A stretch of 11,342 nucleotides of DNA from an uncultured Alphaproteobacteria bacterium (GTDB lineage: Bacteria > Pseudomonadota > Alphaproteobacteria > Rhizobiales > Aestuariivirgaceae), in contig CALMLK010000389.1 of assembly GCA_937868035.1 (NCBI GenBank), forward strand, positions 1 to 11,342. The letters run 5' to 3'. Below, in pieces: positions 5,769-11,342 of the stretch (positions are counted from its first letter, which is position 1; each line of letters begins with the position of its first letter). Under the pieces are notes generated by a model that did not search any database, was not told the origin of the DNA, and worked only from the letters and a program-made list of their open reading frames with translations. Both the position numbers and the translations under genes were made by a program.

Positions 5769-7883
5769 CCCAAAGCAAAAGTATTTCCATTGCCGCGACC
5801 AAGGATTTCAATATCATCCGGCGAACTCAACATAACTCGCGAGGCGAAGCTGAGTTCCTCCGGCTCCACAGACTCCCCATCTGCATCGCAGCGCAACCTG
5901 TTTCAGCGCTGGGCGGAGGCGCGCGCCGCCTTTCCCGGCCTGCCGCGCCTTGTGCTGCTCTACATGTCCTATCTCTACGCGGCGTGGGTGGGACAGGGCC
6001 TCGCCATCATTCCCGGCATCGACATCACCTTCTGGCCGCCCGCGGGTTTGATGGTGGGCACCCTGCTCCTCACCCGCAGCGCAAGCTGGCCCTGGTGGCT
6101 CCTGGTCGGCGTCGCTGGCGAGTTCTCGGCCAACGTGTTTTGGTTCCACAACCCCACCCACTACACCATGATCTATGCGCTCGGAAACGTGGGGGAAGTG
6201 CTGCTTGGTGCATTGCTGTTCCGCAAACTGTCGGAACGGCCGCGCAGGATCGAATCCTTCCAGACCAGCTTGTCGCTCATCATCAGCGCCGGCGTGGCCC
6301 CTGTTGTTGCCGCGGCCGTGATTGCCAGCGTGGATGCCTTCCTCGCCATGAAGCATTCCTTCCTGGAAACCTTCGGACTTGTCTGGCTCGGCGACAGCAC
6401 CGGCATTCTTGCAATTGCACCGCTCATGCTGGTGACCGCGCAACTCTGGAAGACACGCCACGACATTGATGCGGTGCGCATCATCGAACCGGTCCTGCTG
6501 ATCGCCGGTGTTGTGGTGGTGCTGTTCACCGCTGCCTACACCTTCCAGCACTTCGCCTATGCCGCCTTGCCGCTGCTCGTATGGCTGGCCGTGCGCACGC
6601 GCTTTGCCGGCGTGACGGTTGCGATCACCGTGCTCTCCATCGCGGCAAGCTACATCAGTTCCCACCGACTGGGACTCTTCGCCGATCCGGACACGGTGAA
6701 ACTCCGCATTGTCTTCGTGCAATCCTTCCTCGGCATCTCCGCGCTCGTGTCCCTGCTTGTGGCGGCATTGGCGCAACAATATGCGGAGACGCTGGCCAGC
6801 CTGCAGGAAGCAAACCGCAACCTGGAACGCAATGTCGAGCAACGCACCCTGCGCATGCGGGAGAGCGAACAGCGCCTGCAGCTCGCCCTCGACGCGGCCG
6901 GCTCCGGCACATGGTCGCTCGATCTGGAGACGCAGGTGCCGGTGTGGGACACCCGCTTCCAGGACGCCCACGCCATCAAGCCCGATGATCCCGTCACCAT
7001 CGACACATGGATCAACGCCATTCACCCGGACGACCAGCAGCGGGTGCGGGCCCAGCTTGAACGCCTGAACAGCCCCGCAACATCGGATACCTGGGAGAGC
7101 GAATACCGCGTGCGCCACCCCGAGGTGGGCGACCGCTGGCTCCTGACCGTGGGCCGCATCATCCAGCAGCAGGGTGAGAAGCCGACGGGATTGTCCGGCA
7201 TCTTTCTCGATATCACCTTCCGCAAGACCCACGAGCAGCGCCTGCGCATGCTCATGCGGGAATCGAGCCACCGCAAGAAGAACCTGCTCGCCGTCGTCCT
7301 GGCCGTGGCGCGCAACACCGTTGCCGATGCACAGGACGATTTCCTGCAGCGCTTCCAGGCGCGCATTCACGCGCTCGCCGCAGGCTATGACGTGCTGATC
7401 AACAACGCATGGACCGGCGTGAAGCTGCACCAGCTCATCGGCTTGCAACTCGCGCACTTCGAAGACCTCATTGGCAAGCGCATTTTCCTCGAGGGTCCCG
7501 ATCTCAAGATCAACGCCTCCGCCGCCCAGCCGCTGGGCATGGCCCTGCACGAGCTTTCCACCAACGCCAGCAAGTATGGCTCCCTCGCCACGCCTGAAGG
7601 CGAGATCCACGTGCGCTGGGAGATGGAAGACTCCGGCAAGCCCGATGTGCCATGCACCTTCCGCATGAGCTGGACGGAAAGCGGCGGCCCGCGCGTCGTG
7701 CGTCCGCGCCGCCGCGGCTTCGGCACCGCCGTTACCGAGCGCATGATCCAGACGTCATTCGCCGCCGACGTGACACTCGACTACCGCCCCGAAGGCGTGT
7801 TCTGGACCATGGCCTGCCCCTGCGACCAGGTCCTCGAAACCGACGACACGCCCAAACAGGACATGCTGTTTCCGGATATGTGA
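5763..7883 (+). CDS. MASE1-PAS sensor histidine kinase, HWE family
   Basis: This is a membrane sensor kinase of up to 706 residues. Residues ~60-335 form a multi-helix MASE1 sensor region, with FWPPAG at 90-95 after the first helix. A short coiled segment (~340-370) leads to a PAS domain (~371-490), then to the kinase core. The acceptor is H503 in SSHRKKN. The N-box is HELSTNASKYG (596-606), with the histidine that names the HWE group. W637-T-E639 supplies the W-x-E, and GFGT (652-655) is the glycine box. No response regulator is adjacent, so it is an orphan; HWE kinases often act in light or stress signalling, which is family knowledge only. The start is uncertain: the frame opens with TTG at 5763, another TTG is at 5790, and the first ATG (5964) falls inside the first helix. 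CTG at 5850 follows GAGG by five bases. The gene diverges from the transporter operon. Confidence 0.88.
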   Translation: MRPKAKVFPLPRPRISISSGELNITREAKLSSSGSTDSPSASQRNLFQRWAEARAAFPGLPRLVLLYMSYLYAAWVGQGLAIIPGIDITFWPPAGLMVGTLLLTRSASWPWWLLVGVAGEFSANVFWFHNPTHYTMIYALGNVGEVLLGALLFRKLSERPRRIESFQTSLSLIISAGVAPVVAAAVIASVDAFLAMKHSFLETFGLVWLGDSTGILAIAPLMLVTAQLWKTRHDIDAVRIIEPVLLIAGVVVVLFTAAYTFQHFAYAALPLLVWLAVRTRFAGVTVAITVLSIAASYISSHRLGLFADPDTVKLRIVFVQSFLGISALVSLLVAALAQQYAETLASLQEANRNLERNVEQRTLRMRESEQRLQLALDAAGSGTWSLDLETQVPVWDTRFQDAHAIKPDDPVTIDTWINAIHPDDQQRVRAQLERLNSPATSDTWESEYRVRHPEVGDRWLLTVGRIIQQQGEKPTGLSGIFLDITFRKTHEQRLRMLMRESSHRKKNLLAVVLAVARNTVADAQDDFLQRFQARIHALAAGYDVLINNAWTGVKLHQLIGLQLAHFEDLIGKRIFLEGPDLKINASAAQPLGMALHELSTNASKYGSLATPEGEIHVRWEMEDSGKPDVPCTFRMSWTESGGPRVVRPRRRGFGTAVTERMIQTSFAADVTLDYRPEGVFWTMACPCDQVLETDDTPKQDMLFPDM
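5790..5817 (+). promoter_or_regulatory. Possible promoter of the sensor kinase gene
   Basis: TTGCCG (5790-5795) is followed after 16 bases by TATCAT (5812-5817), which matches TATAAT at five of six positions. Transcription would begin near 5824, inside the longest open frame of the kinase. If the promoter is real, the kinase must start downstream of 5824. The promoter and the start assignment are therefore linked, and both are uncertain. Confidence 0.3.
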
Positions 7884-7899
7884 TGGGTTCGGGGGAATG

Positions 7900-7975
7900 T
7901 GGTGGGCCCGGCAGGACTCGAACCTGCAACCAGACGGTTATGAGCCGTCAGCTCTAACCATTGAGCTACAGGCCC
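7900..7975 (-). tRNA. tRNA with CAU anticodon, probably tRNA-Ile2 (lysidine type), possibly elongator tRNA-Met
   Basis: The minus strand folds into a complete cloverleaf of 73 bases plus an encoded CCA at 7902-7900. It has a 7-bp acceptor stem (one G-U pair), a 4-bp D-stem GCTC/GAGC with an 8-base loop, a 5-bp anticodon stem GACGG/CCGTC with loop CTCATAA, a 5-base variable loop and a 5-bp T-stem GCAGG/CCTGC with loop TTCGAGT. The anticodon CAU is shared by initiator Met, elongator Met and the Ile2 isoacceptor whose C34 becomes lysidine. A paired 1-72 excludes a typical bacterial initiator. The short D-loop and general resemblance to E. coli ileX favour Ile2, but this is a judgement from memory. 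The 3' end lies 16 bases from the convergent kinase stop. No clear tRNA promoter or terminator was seen. Confidence 0.93.
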
Positions 7976-8067
7976 CACCTGCCCCGGACAGTTGGGACGC
8001 CGCTCACTAACCGATTTGCAGGGAGAAGGCCAGTGCGGCTGGGCGGGATGGCCGGTGCCGACCGTTT

Positions 8068-8095
8068 TTGAACCCGCAACAAGCCGTGCTATAGG
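8068..8095 (+). promoter_or_regulatory. Predicted extended -10 promoter of amn, positioned for a leaderless transcript
   Basis: TTGAAC (8068-8073) is followed after 16 bases by TATAGG (8090-8095), which is preceded by TGC to form an extended -10 (TGCTATAGG). The expected transcription start, about seven bases downstream, falls at or next to the ATG at 8102. No Shine-Dalgarno-like sequence precedes that ATG. The rest of the 7976-8067 gap shows no gene or convincing terminator. Confidence 0.5.
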
Positions 8096-8101
8096 CCGCT
8101 G

Positions 8102-9559
8102 ATGATATATCAGGATTTGACTCCCGAGGCCGCCGTCGACGCCCTCATCGCGCTCCACGCCGAAGCAACGACAGGCCTGAAGGATGCGCTGGACCACTAT
8201 TTCAAGACGCGCACCGTGCCGACGCCGGAAGAGCGCGCGGCCTTCTGCTACCCCGAACTCCTCGTCACCTATGAGTCGCAGGGCCTGCAACCGAACATCT
8301 CGCGCGCCTTTGCCAAGTTCACCGGGCCCGGCGTTTATGCCACGACGGTGACGCAGCCCACGCACTTCGCGCCCTATCTGCTGCAACAGCTCCGCTACCT
8401 GGTGCGGGACTATGGCGCCACGCTGCGTGTGCGGCCTTCGACGCAGGAAATCCCCTATCCTTACGTGCTCGACAAGGGCGACGATCTTGGCGCGGGAGGT
8501 GTCTCGGCAGCGGAACTGGCGCTGCATTTCCCGGTGCCGCAGCTTTCCCTCGTGGGCGACGAAATTGCCGATGGCACCTTTGCCCAGGAGCGCGGCGATC
8601 CGCTGCCGCTGGCGCTGTTCGATGCCGTGCGCATCGACTATTCGCTGAAGCGGCTGCAGCATTACACCGGCACGCACTGGTCCCACGTGCAGCCGTGGAT
8701 CCTGCTCACCAACTATCACCGCTATGTGGACCAGTTCGTGCAGTGGAGCCTGGCGCGCCTGCGCGAGGACGGGCCCTATGACGCGCTCTATCTTCCCGGC
8801 GGCGGCGTCATTGCCCGCGACATGCGTGAACCGGACGCACTGAAGGTGATCGACAGCAGCCCCTGGCACCGCTTCCAGATGCCGGGCTATCACCTCACCC
8901 GCAAGGATGGGCACGATGGCATCACGCTGGTGAACATCGGTGTCGGGCCGTCGAACGCAAAGACGATCACGGATCACCTTGCGGTGCTCAGGCCCCATTG
9001 CTGGCTGATGATCGGCCACTGTGGCGGGCTTCGCCAGTCGCAGCGGATCGGCGACTACGTTCTCGCCCACGCCTACCTGCGGCAGGATCACATCCTGGAT
9101 TCACTGGTGCCGCCGGACATTCCCATTCCCGCGCTTGCGGAAATCCAGGTGGCGCTGCAGGCCGCTGCCGCCGATGTGACGGGCGAACAGGGCGAGGCGT
9201 TGAAATCGCGGCTGCGCACCGGCACCGTCGTCACCAACGATGACCGCAACTGGGAACTGCGCTGGACGCCGGAGCGGAAGCGCATCAACCTCTCGCGCGC
9301 CATCGCCGTCGACATGGAATCCGGAACCATCGCGGCGCAGGGCTACCGCCTGCGCGTGCCCTACGGCACGCTGCTCTGCGTGTCCGACAAGCCGCTGCAC
9401 GGCGAAATCAAATTGCCCGGTGCGGCCAATGCCTTCTACGACCGCGCCGTGGGCGAACACCTGCTGATCGGATTGGCGGCGGTGGACCGCTTGCGTGTCG
9501 ACCGCGCCGGACTGCATTCGCGCAAGCTGCGCAGTTTCGACGAGCCGCCGTTCCGCTGA
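8102..9559 (+). CDS. amn: AMP nucleosidase
   Basis: This enzyme hydrolyses AMP to adenine and ribose 5-phosphate, controlling the AMP pool and feeding adenine salvage. It has 485 residues, almost the length of E. coli Amn. The N-terminal ~170 residues form the AMP-nucleosidase-specific regulatory domain (FCYPELLVTYE, FAKFTGPGVYATTVTQP). The rest is a purine nucleoside phosphorylase-like catalytic domain: LVNIGVGPSNAKTITDHLAV (276-295), LMIGHCGGLR (302-311), the ribose-binding VDMESGTIAAQG (403-414), and SDKPLHGEIKLP (428-439), where D429 is the probable catalytic acid. All expected motifs are intact. The ATG at 8102 is chosen because the protein begins in register with the family there and a promoter ends six bases before it. 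There is no Shine-Dalgarno, so translation may start on a leaderless message. It is followed after 65 bases by the SIMPL protein gene. Confidence 0.95.
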   Translation: MIYQDLTPEAAVDALIALHAEATTGLKDALDHYFKTRTVPTPEERAAFCYPELLVTYESQGLQPNISRAFAKFTGPGVYATTVTQPTHFAPYLLQQLRYLVRDYGATLRVRPSTQEIPYPYVLDKGDDLGAGGVSAAELALHFPVPQLSLVGDEIADGTFAQERGDPLPLALFDAVRIDYSLKRLQHYTGTHWSHVQPWILLTNYHRYVDQFVQWSLARLREDGPYDALYLPGGGVIARDMREPDALKVIDSSPWHRFQMPGYHLTRKDGHDGITLVNIGVGPSNAKTITDHLAVLRPHCWLMIGHCGGLRQSQRIGDYVLAHAYLRQDHILDSLVPPDIPIPALAEIQVALQAAAADVTGEQGEALKSRLRTGTVVTNDDRNWELRWTPERKRINLSRAIAVDMESGTIAAQGYRLRVPYGTLLCVSDKPLHGEIKLPGAANAFYDRAVGEHLLIGLAAVDRLRVDRAGLHSRKLRSFDEPPFR

Positions 9560-9624
9560 CCCGGCCCGCCCTTTTGCTGCCGCAATTTATTCCTATCTGC
9601 TTCCGCCAAGGAGAACGAACTTCG

Positions 9625-10326
9625 ATGCTGACCCGCCTGTTTGCCGCTTTGACCGCCGCCACCCTGCTCTTCACTCCCGCCCTTGCTGACGAGGCCAAAT
9701 TGAACCGCACGATTTCCATCACCGGCACGGGCGAAGTGCGCGCCGTGCCCGACATGGCGACGATCACCCTCGGCGTGATGTCCAACGCGCTGACGGCGCA
9801 GGAGGCGCTGGCCGCCAACACCAAGGCGATGACCGATGTGATGGCGCTGCTGAAGCAGCAGGGCATCGAGGACCGCGACATCGCCACCTCCAACTTCAAC
9901 ATCTCGCCGCGCTATGACTATGGCCAGGGCGGCACGCAGCAGCCGAAGGTGACGGGCTACGACGTCTCCAACACCGTGACCGTGACCGTCCGCAAGATCG
10001 CCGCACTGGGCGACCTTCTCGACAAGGCCGTGACAGCCGGTTCCAACCAGGTCTACGGCATTGCCTTCTCGGTCTCCAAGCCCGATGCGATGCTGGATAC
10101 CGCGCGCCAGAACGCCGTGGCGGACGCGCGCCACAAGGCCGAAATCTATGCCACCGCCGGTGGCTTCACCCTCGGCGATATCGTGTCGCTCAGCGAAGGT
10201 GGTGGATACCGCCCGCCCATGCCCATGATGAAATCAGCAATGGCCGCCGATGCCGCCGCCGTTCCGGTGGCCCAGGGCGAGCAGGCCCTGACAATCGATG
10301 TCAGCATCGTGTGGTCGATCAAGTAA
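9625..10326 (+). CDS. Exported SIMPL-domain protein (DUF541, BP26/YggE-like)
   Basis: This is a 233-residue secreted protein. Residues 1-21 are a signal peptide with a hydrophobic core and ALA before Asp22. The remainder is one SIMPL domain (PF04402): ISITGTGEVRAVPDMATITLGV, DIATSNFNISPRYDY, VTGYDVSNTVTVTVRK, QVYGIAFSVSKPD, ARQNAVADARHKAEIYA and VSIVWSIK at the C-terminus. Relatives include Brucella BP26/Omp28, an antigenic periplasmic protein that forms hollow multimers, and E. coli YggE, linked to oxidative-stress tolerance. The biochemical role is unknown even in those. A longer frame starts at 9574, but the ATG at 9625 is chosen because it begins the signal peptide and AAGGAG stands 11 bases upstream, slightly far. 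The 65-base gap after amn contains a possible TATCTG -10 element (9594-9599) without a good -35, so readthrough from amn is possible. Confidence 0.92.
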   Translation: MLTRLFAALTAATLLFTPALADEAKLNRTISITGTGEVRAVPDMATITLGVMSNALTAQEALAANTKAMTDVMALLKQQGIEDRDIATSNFNISPRYDYGQGGTQQPKVTGYDVSNTVTVTVRKIAALGDLLDKAVTAGSNQVYGIAFSVSKPDAMLDTARQNAVADARHKAEIYATAGGFTLGDIVSLSEGGGYRPPMPMMKSAMAADAAAVPVAQGEQALTIDVSIVWSIK

Positions 10327-10346
10327 ACGCGACTGGAACAAAAGCG

Positions 10347-10369
10347 ATGGCCTGATAGTTTCAGGCCAT
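10347..10369 (+). promoter_or_regulatory. Perfect 9-bp hairpin overlapping the start codon of the next gene
   Basis: ATGGCCTGA (10347-10355) is the exact reverse complement of TCAGGCCAT (10361-10369), with loop TAGTT. The right arm includes the A and T of the ATG at 10368. No run of T follows, so an intrinsic terminator for the SIMPL gene is unlikely. As RNA it could hide the start codon; as DNA it could be an operator. A weak -10-like GATAGT (10354-10359) lies inside it. The pairing is certain; the role is not known. Confidence 0.5.
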
Positions 10370-11291
10370 GCCCTTTCACGTCCGAGACCCTTGGCGCGTT
10401 CAGTATTTCGACGCCGTGCCCTGCCCCGCAGACGTGCACGTTCCCATTGACGACATTGATTGCTGGGAGTGGTTCCCGGATTATCGTTACATCTACGACA
10501 AGCTTCACGTGGCGCGGAGCCAGGGCGTGGAGAGCGGCACGGCCACGGACCCGCCCCGGCATTTTCCCGTCTTCGCCAAGCCGCGCGTGAACCTGAAGGG
10601 CATGGGGCTGGGCAGTTGCGTGCTCCGCGGCGAGGACGACTTCCGCCGCCACATGAAGCCGGACATGATGTGGATGGACCTGTTCACCGGCCCCCACATC
10701 TCTACCGACGCCGCCGTGGTGAAAGGCGCCGTCGCCTGGATCCGCCATGCCGAGGGCATTGCCTGGACAGAAGGCATGTTCAAGCACTGGATCATCCGCA
10801 CCGAGGACGACGGCCCCCTCACCCGCTTCCTCACGCAGTGGGTGGCGCGCGAACTCCCCGGCTACACCGGCATGATCAACATCGAAACCATCGGTGGGAA
10901 AATCATCGAGGCGCAAATCCGCTTCGCCGACCAGTGGTGCGATCTCTATGGCCGCGCCTGGTTTGATGCCGTGGTGGAGTTATATGGAAAGGGCGTGTGG
11001 GATTTGCAGCAGTCCCACATGCGCGAAGGCTACTCGGTGCCGCTCTTCGCCCGCCACGGCGCGGTGCCGCCGCATCCTCCCGCCGAAGTGCAGGCCCGCA
11101 TCCGCGCCATGCCGCAGGTCTCCAGCCTGCAGGTCACCTATCACGCAGCCAGGGACGAAAAAGCCCACCCCATGCCGCCGGGAGGCTTCCGCCTGGGCAT
11201 CGTCAACGGCTGGGACTTGCAGGCCTGCTTCGCCGCGAGAAGAGCACTGGCCGCAGCGTTTCCGGGGGTTGAGGTGATGTTGCCGGAGTGA
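10368..11291 (+). CDS. Uncharacterised protein with ATP-grasp-like motifs
   Basis: I do not recognise a named family for this 307-residue soluble protein. Two regions resemble an ATP-grasp fold. FPVFAKPRVNLKGMGLGS (66-83) would supply an ATP-binding lysine (K71) and a glycine-rich loop. MINIETIGGKIIEAQIRF (169-186) looks like the metal-binding strand, with E173, E181, Q183 and R185 in place of the usual E-x-N-x-R. Between them, MWMDLFTGPHISTDAAVVKG resembles the central ATP-grasp strands. The N-terminal ~60 residues are rich in Asp, Trp and Tyr (DDIDCWEWFPDYRYIYDK) and could hold the substrate domain. There is no signal peptide or membrane segment. Enzymes of this fold join a carboxylate to an amine or thiol, but the substrate cannot be guessed. 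The gene starts 41 bases after the SIMPL gene, lacks a Shine-Dalgarno, and its ATG is in a hairpin. Strong codon-position bias supports real coding. Confidence 0.8.
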   Translation: MPFHVRDPWRVQYFDAVPCPADVHVPIDDIDCWEWFPDYRYIYDKLHVARSQGVESGTATDPPRHFPVFAKPRVNLKGMGLGSCVLRGEDDFRRHMKPDMMWMDLFTGPHISTDAAVVKGAVAWIRHAEGIAWTEGMFKHWIIRTEDDGPLTRFLTQWVARELPGYTGMINIETIGGKIIEAQIRFADQWCDLYGRAWFDAVVELYGKGVWDLQQSHMREGYSVPLFARHGAVPPHPPAEVQARIRAMPQVSSLQVTYHAARDEKAHPMPPGGFRLGIVNGWDLQACFAARRALAAAFPGVEVMLPE

Positions 11292-11309
11292 AATCCGCGC
11301 CCCGCCCGC

Positions 11310-11342
11310 TCACACCAGTGACCAGCTCCGGGCCGTCTCGTC
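11310..11342 (-). CDS. Possible 3' end of a minus-strand gene
   Basis: On the minus strand the window edge reads in frame to a TGA at 11312-11310, giving ten residues (DETARSWSLV). This would fit a gene entering from the right and ending 18 bases from the convergent stop of the ATP-grasp-like gene. Ten codons are too few to identify a family or be confident of coding. Confidence 0.25.
   Translation of the reverse strand, partial: DETARSWSLV

Noticed and set aside
5814..7610. 598-codon open frame on the minus strand under the kinase gene
   Set aside because: It mirrors the kinase reading frame, is rich in His, Gly, Glu and Arg with no recognisable domain, and is explained by high GC at third codon positions. 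The plus-strand kinase has complete motifs.
7900..7975. tRNA as an integration site for a genomic island
   Set aside because: No integrase, no direct repeat of the tRNA 3' end and no change in composition were seen on either side.
8050..8070. Possible terminator (CGGT-GCCG-ACCG followed by TTTTT)
   Set aside because: A four-base stem is too weak, no transcript is expected to end there, and the T-run is better explained as part of the amn -35 region.
7781..9091. 436-codon minus-strand frame across the tRNA and amn
   Set aside because: It runs through the tRNA gene and antisense to a well-conserved enzyme. It is a composition artefact.
1..11342. CRISPR arrays, insertion sequences, phage or toxin-antitoxin genes
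   Set aside because: No regularly spaced repeats, no transposase or phage motifs, and no small paired genes were found on reading both strands.

Overview
The window is GC-rich and densely packed. It looks like the chromosome of an alphaproteobacterium, probably Hyphomicrobiales or a near relative. The evidence is an HWE-family histidine kinase, a BP26/SIMPL-type periplasmic protein, a class of AMP nucleosidase common in the group, and strong codon-position GC bias that creates long false antisense frames. No mobile element, CRISPR array, rRNA or phage gene was seen. The organism call is inference.

Layout. (1) 1-571, plus strand: the C-terminal part of an EAL-domain cyclic-di-GMP phosphodiesterase whose start lies outside the window. 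(2) 5600 down to 568, minus strand: a five-gene operon. In transcription order it encodes a BMP-family substrate-binding lipoprotein-like or Tat-exported protein, a double-domain ABC ATPase, two BPD_transp_2 permeases, and a cytosine deaminase that closely resembles the yeast FCY1 type. The last gene overlaps the EAL gene tail-to-tail by 4 bases. (3) About 5601-5830: a divergent control region with a good sigma-70-like promoter for the operon and repeated TTTTGCG words just upstream of it. (4) 5763-7883, plus: a MASE1-PAS-HWE sensor kinase with no obvious ATG start. (5) 7900-7975, minus: a CAU-anticodon tRNA with encoded CCA. (6) 8102-9559, plus: AMP nucleosidase, apparently with a promoter placed for a leaderless message. 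(7) 9625-10326, plus: an exported SIMPL-domain protein. (8) 10368-11291, plus: an uncharacterised protein with ATP-grasp-like motifs, whose start codon lies in a perfect 9-bp hairpin. (9) 11310-11342, minus: possibly the tail of another gene.

How the genes fit together. The operon reads as uptake of a nucleoside or nucleobase followed by deamination of cytosine to uracil in the cytoplasm. AMP nucleosidase, about 2.5 kb away, splits AMP to adenine and ribose 5-phosphate, so two separate transcription units concern nucleobase salvage. The sensor kinase shares the intergenic region with the transporter operon, so co-regulation is possible but not shown.

Most of the window consists of known families. 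The least explained items are the ATP-grasp-like orphan with its start-codon hairpin, the repeat-rich divergent operator region, and the hairpin over the ATPase ribosome binding site.
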